DNA of 20,429 bases, taken from NCBI GenBank assembly GCA_037969235.1, contig JBBKXA010000032.1, forward strand, positions 1 through 20,429. The letters run 5' to 3'. Source of the stretch: TMED27 sp037969235 (lineage in GTDB: Bacteria; Pseudomonadota; Alphaproteobacteria; Micavibrionales; Micavibrionaceae). Position numbers and translations under genes: made by a program. Below are positions 7,123-15,330 of the stretch, piece after piece. A model generated the notes under the pieces. That model worked only from the letters and a program-made list of their open reading frames with translations, searched no databases and was not told the origin of the DNA. Numbering within the stretch: position 1 is the first letter of the stretch; the number at the start of each line of letters is the position of its first letter.

Positions 7123-10100
7123 TTAATCGTATATATCGCCGCCTAAACCCATATAGAGATTCACACGTTGATCGAGAAGCTCGCGATGGGCGCGTACACG
7201 CGCGGTTTGGGCGGTGATGGTGGATCGTTTGATTTGTAAGAGGTCGAACAGTTCAATCTCACCTGCTTTGAAGTTTTGTTCGGCAATATGTTCGGCGGTT
7301 TGTGCGCTGGCGCTTGCGTCATCGATGTTTTGTTGGCGCATTTTATAATTGAGCTCATTGGTGAGCGCTGTTTCGACTTCACCGAAAGCATTGAGGGCGG
7401 TTTGCTTGTAATTTGCAATAGCGGCGGCTTGTTCGGCGTTGCGGATATCAATATCGGCGTTCAAAGCCCCAGCATTGAAAATTGGGAAAAGTAGGTTGCC
7501 GGCAACGTTCCAAAACATGCTGGCGGGATCGAGGATATCACGAAGCTCGCTTGTGGAGCTGCCGAGCGTGCCAGTGAGAGCGATGGAGGGCAACTTAGCG
7601 GCTTTGGCGGCATCTAGATGATTGAAGGCGCTTGCGACGCGGCGTTCGGCGGCGAGGATATCGGGGCGGCGTTCGAGTATTTCAGCGGGGATTCCTGCGC
7701 GCACTTCGTAGGGGACGCGAGGGAATTCGGTTTGAGTTGTGATTTGAGCAGATGGATAACGCCCAAGGAGAAGTTCGAGATTGCGTTTAGCAAGCGCATT
7801 GGCGGAGCGAGCATTTTGAACGGATTCACTGGCGCGTGCAAGATCAGCTTCGACAAGATATATTTCTTGCGCGCCGATTAAACCTTCATTGAAATAAGCT
7901 TGTGTGACTTTGAGGGTTTCGCTCATGTTGTCTTCGAAGTCATAGCTGAGTCGGAGTTGTTTCTCGCTTTCTATGACGGCGAAATATGTTTTGGCGGTTT
8001 GCGCAGCGAGGGACTGGCGGGCGGCGGCGTAATCGTAGCCTGCGGCGTAATAATCATATTCTGCGGCTTTGCCTGTGGCGGCGATGCGCCCCCATACGTC
8101 CAGTTCCCAGCTTGCATCAAATGATGCGTTATATTGTGTTTGGTTGAATGCGCCGCTGCGGAAATCTGCGGTTCCGCTAGTGCCTGCGGATTGAAGAGTT
8201 TTTCGTTTGTTTGCGCCGAGGGTGAAGTCGAGGGTGGGGAAGGCGGAGGCGTTTGTACGTGTGGATTGCGCGCGTGCAATTTCAAAATTGGAGGCGGCGG
8301 CTTCAAGATCGTAATTGGTGGTTAAGGCTTCGAACACTAGAGCTGTTAATATAGGGTCGTCAAAATTATCAACCCATCCAGCATTTTGATAGGCGCCTTC
8401 GGCTGGGGTTAAGGAGATCCAGCTATGGGGGATGGGGATGTCGAGTTGCGTTTTGTTGAAATTAAAATTTTGCATGGAGGCGCATGAGGATAATCCAACG
8501 CACGCGGCAATGAGGAGAGAAGTTTTAATCGCCTTGCCCGTAGTTTTTTTAGGTGTGCGTTTTGTTGTTGTGCTTGTTTCAGGTTTTACGGGTGTTTTTT
8601 TACGTTTCATCCAATTTGGCAGGGCAAAATTTTCGCCGAGCATCAACATGCAGGGAGTAAGAATTAGAGTTAGAACGGTGGCAAATGATAGGCCGCCTGC
8701 GATGGAGCTGGAGAGCTGTACCCACCATTGAGTAGACGGGGCGCCAAAGGCGATGTCGGCTTCGAGGAAATTGATGTTCATTGAAAAAACCATGGGCAGG
8801 AGTCCGAGTACTGTGGTTATGGAGGTGAGTAGAACAGGGCGCATGCGTTGCGCGGCTGTACGCATTATGGCTTCGCGAGGCTCAAGTTTTTCTCTGTGTC
8901 TGAGATCGTTGTACGTGTCGATGAGTACGATGTTATTGTTAACGACGATACCTGCGAGCGCGATAACGCCGATGCCGCACATCACGATGCCGAAGGGGTT
9001 GCCTGTTATAAGTAGGCCGATGAGTATGCCAGCAGTAGAGAAAATGATGGCACTCAGTACTAATATGGATTGATAGATGTTGTTGAATTGCGCGAGCAGG
9101 ATTGTGGTCATGAGGAAGATTGCGATGGCGAATGCTTTCATTAAAAATGCACCTGCTTCTTGTTGGTCTTCGTCTTGACCTTTGAATATCACTGTAACAG
9201 CGGGATCAAAATTTGCGTTGGCGACGGCTTCTTTTAGTTTGCTCGTTTGTTGGTCGGGGAGAAGGTTTTCTTCGACATCGGATTTAACGGTCATGACGCG
9301 TTGGCCAGATGTGCGGTTAATTGTACCTGTTTTTTGTGCAGTGTCAAAACGTACGAAATTATCAATCGGGATATGTCCGATCGGTGTTGGAACACGCAAT
9401 TGTGTTAGGTTTTCAAGGGATCGTTCGTTTGCCGGAAAGCGGAGACGAATATCGAGTTCTTCGGTGGCGTCGTCGGGTTGGTATTCACCGACTTTTAAGC
9501 CTGTGGTGAGCAATTGAATGGCGCTACCGAGGACGGTAACGTCAGCGCCAGCACGAGCGGCATTGGCGCGGTCAATCTCCATACGCCATTCTAAGCCCGG
9601 TAAGGGGCGATTGTCTTCTATGTCAACAAAACCACCTATTTCATCCATCAGGCCGCGCATTTTTTGTATCGCTTGGGTCAATTTTTCAGAGGAATTGCCG
9701 CGAATTTCGACTTCTACGGGTTTTCCTGCAGAAGGACCGTTTTCGGCTTTTCTCACTTGTGCTTTTATGCCAGGAATATCTTTGATACGTACGCGTACGT
9801 CTTCGATGATTTCGGTGGCTTTGGGGCGTAGTCTCCAATTGATAAATTCAAGCTGGATAACGCCGATAACGTCGGCGGGCATTCCCTGTTGGTTATTTGT
9901 GTTGCCGAGTGTGCGTGAATAAACGGCTTTAAAGACATCCATGTCGAGGATATGCTGCTCAACATTTTGGACGATTTTGTCTTTTTCATAGACGGATAAA
10001 TCGCCGCGTGCCTGTACTTGGATTTGGATGAAATCGGGTTCTATGTCGGGAAAAAATTCTACACCACGCCCGAATTTACCGAAGGCGAAGCCTGTACTAA

Positions 10101-11718
10101 TTAGAATTATTATTGCGGCTATGAGAACTATTCCTGGTCGATATAAAAGTGCGTTTAGTGTTTTTAGATATTGGCCCGTTAGACCTTTAATTTTATCGAG
10201 ATCGCCGTTTTCGGCAGCGCGAATGGCGTCTATGCTGCTGGTGTCAGTTACTGATTTATTGCCGATTAACCCACCAAGAACTGGAATGAAAATAAGTGCC
10301 ATAAAAAGAGAGGCCATGAGGGTGAAAAGCACAGTTATTGGCATGTATTTCATGAATTCTCCCACCAAGCCCGGCCAGAAGAGGAGGGGGAAGAATACAA
10401 CCAAAGTGGTGGCTGTAGAGGCTATAATTGGCCAAGACATGCGTTTAGCGGCAAAGGCATAAGCTTTGGCGCGTTCCATGCCTTCGGCAATTTTTCGATC
10501 TGCGAGTTCTATCGTTACGATCGCGCCATCGACGAGCATTCCTGTAACAAGAATAAGGGAAAAAAGCACCACGATGTTGATCGTAAAGCCTGCGAGATAA
10601 ATAATCAGTATGCCCGCCAAAAATGATCCCGGAATTGCCATTCCGACAAGGAAACCTGGGCGTACGCCTAAGACGGCTATGATAACAATCATCACCAAAA
10701 CGATTGCAGATAGCACGTTATTTTGGAGGTCACTTAACATGTCTTTGATGTTTTCAGACTTATCCTGCATGAATGTGATATTAACGCCGTGTGGCCAATT
10801 TTGTTGTTCTTTAGATACCAGTGTACGTATATCTTCTATGGTTTGAATGATGTTTGCGCCGAGGCGTTTTTTGACTTCGAGTACAAGCGCATTTTCGCCG
10901 CCTAAACGGGCGAAACCTTCGGGATCTTTGAAGCTGCGGCGTACGTCGACGAGGTCTTTAAGCTGCACAACTGTTGTGCCGATTGTTTTAACGGGCAGAT
11001 TCATGACATCACCGACATCTTCGATTACACCCGGGACTTTGAGCACCAGGCGCCCTGCGCCGCTGTCGAGGGCGCCTGCGGCGATGAGGCGGTTATTGTT
11101 TTGCATGACTGCGGCTACGTCTTGGAATGTGATGTCATAGCTTTCCATGACGGCGTTATCGATGACAACTTCCATCATTTCTTCGCGGTCTCCGCCTATT
11201 TCGGCTTCGAGTACGCCGGGGAGGGCTTCTATTTTGTCTTGGAGATCGCGAGCAATGTTAACGAGTTCGCGTTCAGGGACGCGCCCAGATAATCCGATGG
11301 ATAATACAGGGAAAAGTGCGACGTTGACTTCGGTTACGCGGGGTTCGTTTGTGTCGGGGGGGAGTTCGGAGCGCGCAAGATCGACTTTTTCGCGGATATC
11401 GAGGAGGGCTTGGTCTTGGTCAAATCCAGCATTAAATTCGAGTATGACGGAGGCGTATCCTTCATCGGCGACGGCGGTAATTTCCTTTAGGCCTTCTAAT
11501 GATTGCAATTCCTTTTCCATGGGGCGGATAAGAAGGCGCTCGGCATCGTCGGGAGAGATGCCCTCATGTGTCATGGATACATAGAAAGTGGGAATTGGAA
11601 TATCAGGTTCGGCTTCTTTTGGGATTTCTATATACGAAACTGTGCCCGCAATGAGGAGCATGATAAATATCAGCATAACCACACGAGAGCGGTTAAAGGC
11701 AGCGTCGATGATGCTCAT
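7123..11718 (-). CDS. efflux RND permease fused to NodT/TolC-type outer-membrane factor
   Basis: One 1531-codon frame encodes two proteins usually made separately. Residues 1 to ~1035 are an RND inner-membrane transporter: TM1 near 11-31, a large periplasmic loop, TM4 with MLVDGAIV (D397), a second loop, and TM10 with AGIVVNNNIVLID (N927-N929). D397 aligns with AcrB D407, but AcrB D408 is G398 and K940 is N927, so this is not a canonical AcrB-type relay. Residues ~1037-1078 are a Lys/Thr/Pro-rich linker and a hydrophobic stretch ending in the lipobox LSSC, with Cys1079. Residues 1079-1531 are a NodT-family outer-membrane factor (WELDVWGRIA, RPDILAAERRV). The start overlaps the adaptor gene's stop (ATGA), with GGAG upstream. 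Processing by signal peptidase II at Cys1079 or internal initiation at Met1037 could yield two products. I see no frameshift or stop between the parts. Confidence 0.93.
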   Translation of the reverse strand: MSIIDAAFNRSRVVMLIFIMLLIAGTVSYIEIPKEAEPDIPIPTFYVSMTHEGISPDDAERLLIRPMEKELQSLEGLKEITAVADEGYASVILEFNAGFDQDQALLDIREKVDLARSELPPDTNEPRVTEVNVALFPVLSIGLSGRVPERELVNIARDLQDKIEALPGVLEAEIGGDREEMMEVVIDNAVMESYDITFQDVAAVMQNNNRLIAAGALDSGAGRLVLKVPGVIEDVGDVMNLPVKTIGTTVVQLKDLVDVRRSFKDPEGFARLGGENALVLEVKKRLGANIIQTIEDIRTLVSKEQQNWPHGVNITFMQDKSENIKDMLSDLQNNVLSAIVLVMIVIIAVLGVRPGFLVGMAIPGSFLAGILIIYLAGFTINIVVLFSLILVTGMLVDGAIVTIELADRKIAEGMERAKAYAFAAKRMSWPIIASTATTLVVFFPLLFWPGLVGEFMKYMPITVLFTLMASLFMALIFIPVLGGLIGNKSVTDTSSIDAIRAAENGDLDKIKGLTGQYLKTLNALLYRPGIVLIAAIIILISTGFAFGKFGRGVEFFPDIEPDFIQIQVQARGDLSVYEKDKIVQNVEQHILDMDVFKAVYSRTLGNTNNQQGMPADVIGVIQLEFINWRLRPKATEIIEDVRVRIKDIPGIKAQVRKAENGPSAGKPVEVEIRGNSSEKLTQAIQKMRGLMDEIGGFVDIEDNRPLPGLEWRMEIDRANAARAGADVTVLGSAIQLLTTGLKVGEYQPDDATEELDIRLRFPANERSLENLTQLRVPTPIGHIPIDNFVRFDTAQKTGTINRTSGQRVMTVKSDVEENLLPDQQTSKLKEAVANANFDPAVTVIFKGQDEDQQEAGAFLMKAFAIAIFLMTTILLAQFNNIYQSILVLSAIIFSTAGILIGLLITGNPFGIVMCGIGVIALAGIVVNNNIVLIDTYNDLRHREKLEPREAIMRTAAQRMRPVLLTSITTVLGLLPMVFSMNINFLEADIAFGAPSTQWWVQLSSSIAGGLSFATVLTLILTPCMLMLGENFALPNWMKRKKTPVKPETSTTTKRTPKKTTGKAIKTSLLIAACVGLSSCASMQNFNFNKTQLDIPIPHSWISLTPAEGAYQNAGWVDNFDDPILTALVFEALTTNYDLEAAASNFEIARAQSTRTNASAFPTLDFTLGANKRKTLQSAGTSGTADFRSGAFNQTQYNASFDASWELDVWGRIAATGKAAEYDYYAAGYDYAAARQSLAAQTAKTYFAVIESEKQLRLSYDFEDNMSETLKVTQAYFNEGLIGAQEIYLVEADLARASESVQNARSANALAKRNLELLLGRYPSAQITTQTEFPRVPYEVRAGIPAEILERRPDILAAERRVASAFNHLDAAKAAKLPSIALTGTLGSSTSELRDILDPASMFWNVAGNLLFPIFNAGALNADIDIRNAEQAAAIANYKQTALNAFGEVETALTNELNYKMRQQNIDDASASAQTAEHIAEQNFKAGEIELFDLLQIKRSTITAQTARVRAHRELLDQRVNLYMGLGGDIYD

Positions 11719-12806
11719 TCGGATTTCTCCGTGATTTTGGCTACTGGCTGTACGGTTTCGTCCGTTGTGACAAAGCCTTGGCCGTTTGTGATGATTGTGG
11801 CGCGTGCGGGCAAACCTGTCACATATAGGCCTTCAGGGGTGGCGTGAATTATTTCGATTTTGTGGAACGCGACTTTATTGTTATTTTCAACGGTTTTCAC
11901 ACCTGTCGCGCCATTGTTGTCGAGGGCGAGGAGCGCCGGAGAGATGAAGTGGGCGGGTTTGGCCGGCTTGGCTAAGCGCACGGTTGCGCTGGTGCCTGAG
12001 GGGAGGTTATCGGGGTTTTCGATCTCTATTTCAACGCGGAAGGTGCGGGTGCTTTCGTCGGCTATGGGGGAGATAAAACGGATATGGCCTTGTTTTTGAA
12101 CATTGTCATTCATTTCGACGAAGGCAGGGTTGTTAAGTGTGAGGTTGGCGATTTCATGTTGGGGGATATTGAGAGTGATAACCAACGGTGTATTATCGAC
12201 GATTTTGAACATATCAGCGCCGATGGAGAGATAGTCACCAATTTCAACAAATTGTTCGGCGATAATGCCGTCAAAGGGGGCTTTGATGTTGGTGTTGCCA
12301 AGTTCTTGGTTGATTTGTGCTTGATCGGCCTGCGCGGCTCGCAGGGCGGCTAGAGCGGCATCTACGCGGGTTTTGGCGGCGTAGCCTTGTTTGCTGAGAT
12401 TGTTTAAGGCTTGGTATTTCCTGCGTTCTTCTTCGGTTTTTGCGCGCGCTTTGGCGAGTTGGGCGTTACGGTCATCAATAGCGAGTTTAGCGATGATGTC
12501 GTCTTTTTTAACGATTGAACCTTCTTTAATGAGGATATCGGCAATTTGGCTTGAGGTTTCGGCGCGGATTGTAACATGGCGGTCGGGCATGACATCGCCT
12601 TGGGCAACAATATAACCAGTGATGTCTTTTGCGCTTTGTTCTTCAACTTCTACTTTGAAGCTCGTTTCAATTTGATTGTTTTGTGCTTCGTTTTTTTCTT
12701 GGGCGGCAATTTTTTCTGACTGCGGGCTACCAAAGAACATTCCAAAACCCATCCATAAAATTAGCGCTAATGTGATTAGAACGGCGATGATGGTGGATTT
12801 TTTCAT
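11715..12806 (-). CDS. efflux RND transporter periplasmic adaptor (HlyD/MFP family)
   Basis: This is the periplasmic membrane-fusion protein that links the RND pump to its outer-membrane channel. The 363 residues begin with a TM/signal anchor (MKKSTIIAVLITLALILWMG), followed by a lipoyl/barrel-sandwich half (IKEGSIVKKDDIIAKL), a coiled-coil hairpin rich in Ala/Gln/Arg around residues 110-165, the second lipoyl half (NIKAPFDGIIAEQFVEIGDYL), a beta-barrel (TRTFRVEIEIEN) and a membrane-proximal domain. I start at 12806, where AGAGG lies six bases upstream; a longer frame to 12863 would add 19 residues overlapping a palindrome. The stop overlaps the permease start. The substrate of the pump cannot be told. 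Confidence 0.92.
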   Translation of the reverse strand: MKKSTIIAVLITLALILWMGFGMFFGSPQSEKIAAQEKNEAQNNQIETSFKVEVEEQSAKDITGYIVAQGDVMPDRHVTIRAETSSQIADILIKEGSIVKKDDIIAKLAIDDRNAQLAKARAKTEEERRKYQALNNLSKQGYAAKTRVDAALAALRAAQADQAQINQELGNTNIKAPFDGIIAEQFVEIGDYLSIGADMFKIVDNTPLVITLNIPQHEIANLTLNNPAFVEMNDNVQKQGHIRFISPIADESTRTFRVEIEIENPDNLPSGTSATVRLAKPAKPAHFISPALLALDNNGATGVKTVENNNKVAFHKIEIIHATPEGLYVTGLPARATIITNGQGFVTTDETVQPVAKITEKSE

Positions 12807-12842
12807 TGTTAACCTCTGTAATGTTTCCCTACGAGAAATAGG

Positions 12843-12863
12843 GTGGATAATAATTTTATCCAC
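12843..12863. promoter_or_regulatory. perfect 8-bp inverted repeat, operator-like
   Basis: GTGGATAA-5-TTATCCAC lies 37 bp upstream of the adaptor start, in the 105-bp gap after the DUF4112 gene. On the reverse strand a TTGCAA element lies just upstream of it, where a -35 could be. There is no T-run after the hairpin, so an operator for a repressor of the efflux genes fits better than a terminator. Confidence 0.4.
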
Positions 12864-12911
12864 AGGGTTGCAAGATATAGTCCATTTTTGAATGGGAATA
12901 CACTTTTATTT

Positions 12912-13310
12912 TTATTCGCTGTGGTTTTGCGAGCTTTGAGTGTCTTTCTCAATGTGTTTTTCGATGAGAGCGACATTGCGTTGGTTTGCTTTCCAACCGA
13001 TGTCAAAAATATCCCCGATGAAAGGTATGAGACCGATGAGCCAGTCTATGAATGCATTCCATATCATGGTGAGTTTTACATGCCATGGTAGTTTGTGCTT
13101 GTTGGCTTTGCCGATGAGATATGCGGTGGAGGTTAAAGTGACGGTATCACCAATGCCAGGGATTAGACCGATGAGGGAATCTAGGCCAAAGCGAATGGAT
13201 GTACCGGGGATTGTAAAACGATTATCCATCCAGTTTGCAAATTCTTTTAGACGCTGGATGTCTTCTTGTATAGAAGTGGGAGTGTCTTTGTTTTCGGGCG
13301 CTTCGTTCAT
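12912..13310 (-). CDS. DUF4112 domain-containing membrane protein
   Basis: The protein has 132 residues. After a charged N-terminus it shows the duplicated pattern of the family: DSLIGLIPGIGDTVTL and, about 45 residues later, DWLIGLIPFIGDIFDIGW followed by KANQRNVALIEKHI. Each repeat holds a hydrophobic segment, so two membrane-embedded stretches are likely. The biochemical function of DUF4112 proteins is not known. Its ATG overlaps the TGA of the hemerythrin-domain gene upstream (ATGA at 13307-13310), so the two are probably translationally coupled. Confidence 0.85.
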   Translation of the reverse strand: MNEAPENKDTPTSIQEDIQRLKEFANWMDNRFTIPGTSIRFGLDSLIGLIPGIGDTVTLTSTAYLIGKANKHKLPWHVKLTMIWNAFIDWLIGLIPFIGDIFDIGWKANQRNVALIEKHIEKDTQSSQNHSE

Positions 13311-13813
13311 GGCTTTTCATGTACTTTTTTGAAAAATGCGGACATCAGGGATATGGGGTGCATGATAAGACGTGTTTTCCACATGCTGGTTTTTGTTTCA
13401 TGGAGGCGTTCGGCTATTTGTTCGATTTGTTCAGGCTCTAATATTTTTTCAGTTTTTGAAAATAATTTTTCTTCTTCTTTGTCGAAATGGCGGAAGACAA
13501 TGGATTGTAGTTTTTCAAAATTGGCTTGCCATGTTTCTTTGTTGTCATCGAGATGAGTGAGTTTATCAAGCAATGTTTCGATAGTTTCGTTTTCGGCTTG
13601 GAGGTTTTCAACGATGTCGTGCGTGGATTTCTGTTGGTCGAGCACGGCATAAAGGGTTTTTTCTTCGGCGCGATGGAGAATGAGCAATTCTTTTTTCATT
13701 TTATCAAATAGTGGTTGGCGCAGTTCTGCATCCCCATCGCCCAGGGCGATAATATCGTATATTAGTGTTTTTATTTTTTCATGGTCATATTCAATATCTG
13801 CAAACATGTTCAT
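13307..13813 (-). CDS. hemerythrin HHE domain-containing protein
   Basis: The protein has 168 residues forming a predicted four-helix bundle that binds a di-iron centre. Candidate ligands are H11 (EYDHEKI), the H-x3-E pair H47/E51 (LHRAEEKT), and a second H-x3-E pair H109/E113 (FRHFDKEEE), with H65 or H87 as possible extra ligands. HHE-domain proteins bind O2 or NO, or take part in iron or oxidative stress handling; which applies here cannot be told. The C-terminus (about 145-168) is basic and partly hydrophobic. AAGGA lies seven bases before the ATG. It is the first gene of the reverse-strand run leading into the DUF4112 and efflux genes. Confidence 0.87.
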   Translation of the reverse strand: MNMFADIEYDHEKIKTLIYDIIALGDGDAELRQPLFDKMKKELLILHRAEEKTLYAVLDQQKSTHDIVENLQAENETIETLLDKLTHLDDNKETWQANFEKLQSIVFRHFDKEEEKLFSKTEKILEPEQIEQIAERLHETKTSMWKTRLIMHPISLMSAFFKKVHEKP

Positions 13814-13892
13814 ATTCTATTCCTTTTAATGACAAACGCGCTATTATTGTACAAGTTCCGTGTTTTAGCGTCTATATTTGTCTGGAGAGCCT

Positions 13893-14804
13893 ATGATATT
13901 GCCATTTTTGACCACTATATTGCTTTTAATCACCATAATAGGATTTTTAAGGTGGGCATGGTGGTTTACGATCGCCGATTTTTTTCGTCTGCAATATGCC
14001 GCTGTGGCGGTTTTATTGTTGTTGGTTTCGATCTGGTATGGCGATTTGGCAGCGGTGGCGGTAAATAGTTTTAGTTTTGCCGTGAATATGTTTCGCATTC
14101 GGCATTTCATGCCGCGATTTTCACCAGGGGGGATTTATCAGGATAAAAATATTCTTTCAGTTAATGCATATAAAGATAATCATAATCCGAAAGAGTTGAA
14201 GAGAATTATTGAAGGGGCGAAGCCTGAATTAATGTTAATTATGGAGATGACTGATCGAATGGAAGAGGCGTTGGGGGAAGCGTTAAATCCTTATTCGCAT
14301 AAATTAGAGACGGACATGCGTGATGATTTTGCGATGTGTTTGCTGAGTAAGACGCCTTTTATATCAACAGAAGTTACGTATCATGGTCCCAGTAAAACGC
14401 CGTTGTTGCGAGCGACGTTGTTGATTGACGATGAAGAATGGACGGTTTTTTCTGCGCATCCCAAGCCTGCATTAAATAAAGCGTGGCACGAGGAGCGCGG
14501 GGTTTATTTTCATGAGGTTGAGCAGATTATTAGCGCGGTGGGGAAAGACAAATGCGCTCGCGTGATGGTCTTAGGAGATTTTAATTCGGTGCCGTGGGAG
14601 ATACATTTCAGAAAATTTCTGCATAACACCAATTTAAAAAGTACGCTGGAGGGGAAGGGGTATCATATTACTTGGCCAGTGTTTTTCCCGATATTGGGTA
14701 TTCCGATGGATCATATTTTAATTTCGAAAAACCAAACATATAAAGATTTGCATATAGGTCCATATGCAGGGTCGGATCATTATCCCGTGTCGTTGAATTT
14801 ATAG
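13893..14804 (+). CDS. membrane-anchored endonuclease/exonuclease/phosphatase family protein
   Basis: The protein has 303 residues. The N-terminus (1-70) holds about three hydrophobic segments, followed by an EEP-fold catalytic domain. Family motifs are SVNAYKDN, LIMEMTDRM (metal-binding Glu), SAHPKP (His), LGDFNSVPW (D229, N231), PMDHILISK and the terminal GSDHYPV (D295/H296). This arrangement resembles YafD-like proteins, in which the catalytic domain follows membrane helices; the substrate may be nucleic acid, a phospholipid or another phosphodiester. I start at ATG 13893, just after GGAGAG; a TTG at 13878 is possible but worse. The gene diverges from the hemerythrin gene across about 80 bp. 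Confidence 0.9.
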   Translation: MILPFLTTILLLITIIGFLRWAWWFTIADFFRLQYAAVAVLLLLVSIWYGDLAAVAVNSFSFAVNMFRIRHFMPRFSPGGIYQDKNILSVNAYKDNHNPKELKRIIEGAKPELMLIMEMTDRMEEALGEALNPYSHKLETDMRDDFAMCLLSKTPFISTEVTYHGPSKTPLLRATLLIDDEEWTVFSAHPKPALNKAWHEERGVYFHEVEQIISAVGKDKCARVMVLGDFNSVPWEIHFRKFLHNTNLKSTLEGKGYHITWPVFFPILGIPMDHILISKNQTYKDLHIGPYAGSDHYPVSLNL

Positions 14805-14822
14805 AATATGTGGAGATAAAAT

Positions 14823-14852
14823 AAAAACCTAGCATTTATGTGCGGGGTTTTT
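14823..14852 (+). terminator. intrinsic terminator after the EEP-family gene
   Basis: AAAAACC (14823-14829) pairs with GGTTTTT (14846-14852), and inside them GCA (14832-14834) pairs with TGC (14841-14843) across a 2x2 internal loop. The T-run at the 3' side of the stem fits Rho-independent termination 18 bp after the gene's stop. The A-run on the other side may let it work in both directions. Confidence 0.65.
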
Positions 14853-14869
14853 ATATTTTTATAGCCTGA

Positions 14870-14989
14870 TTACTCATCATAAAAAAATACGCCATTGCAC
14901 ATTAAATAACAATTGCTGTCTTTATAAACATATGGTTTGGCCAAGCCAACTCGAATATTCCATCCGCTCCGCTCTTTGAACAACACCAC
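14870..14989 (-). pseudogene. short coding-like fragment, possibly the tail of a decayed gene
   Basis: The 271-bp gap between the EEP gene and the small hydrophobic gene contains a reverse-strand frame of 39 codons ending in TAA at 14870-14872, closed upstream by TAA at 14990-14992. The protein reads like a real C-terminus, with phrases such as SGWNIRVGLAKPYVYKDSN. No family is recognised. A start would have to be GTG 14989 or 14986, or TTG, without a ribosome binding site, so a remnant of a longer gene is more likely than an intact gene. Nothing else is seen in the gap. Confidence 0.25.
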
Positions 14990-15075
14990 TTACAGCAAAA
15001 CAACAGCGAACATTACAAATTAACATCTGGACTCAATAATGGGGTTGTCCAATGGATATTAACTGACAAGGAAAA

Positions 15076-15291
15076 TTATCCAATACTCAAAAAAGCTTTA
15101 CCTGCATCAAAAAAAGTAGCGGCACCGTTGAGAGCACCACTGCCAAACGTACTCCAAAATGGAATGCCCGTGGTGGCAAATTCAACGAATGTTGTAGCGG
15201 CAAGCGAAAACACGGCGCAACATCCTATTATAGCGGGCGAGTTTTTGATTGTGCTGGCAGCAAAATCGAATATTTCTTTTAGATCATCCAT
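15076..15291 (-). CDS. small hydrophobic protein, unknown family
   Basis: The protein has 71 residues: a short acidic N-terminus (MDDLKEIFDF), a hydrophobic segment at about 18-40 (AIIGCCAVFSLAATTFVEFA), then Gly/Ala/Phe-rich sequence to the end. It is probably membrane-inserted. I do not recognise a family. AGGA lies nine bases before the ATG. It starts 39 bp after the stop of the other small hydrophobic gene on the same strand, so they are probably co-transcribed. The segment SLAATTF resembles SVATTM in that neighbour, a weak hint of common origin. The alternative is a pilin-like, holin-like or peptide-toxin role, none supported directly. Confidence 0.6.
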   Translation of the reverse strand: MDDLKEIFDFAASTIKNSPAIIGCCAVFSLAATTFVEFATTGIPFWSTFGSGALNGAATFFDAGKAFLSIG

Positions 15292-15330
15292 ATTTATTTA
15301 TCCTATATTTTAAAAGCTCAAAATTTTGAA

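Noticed and set aside
10028..11584. Long forward-strand open frames opposite the RND gene (e.g. 10028-10462, 11147-11584)
   Set aside because: They are antisense shadows of a clear RND coding frame, with Ser/Arg/Pro-rich, unfamily-like translations and no ribosome binding sites.
15318..15329. 12-bp perfect palindrome TCAAAATTTTGA between the two small hydrophobic genes
   Set aside because: It is short and AT-only in the centre in an AT-rich gap, with no loop or T-run for a terminator; chance is a fair explanation.
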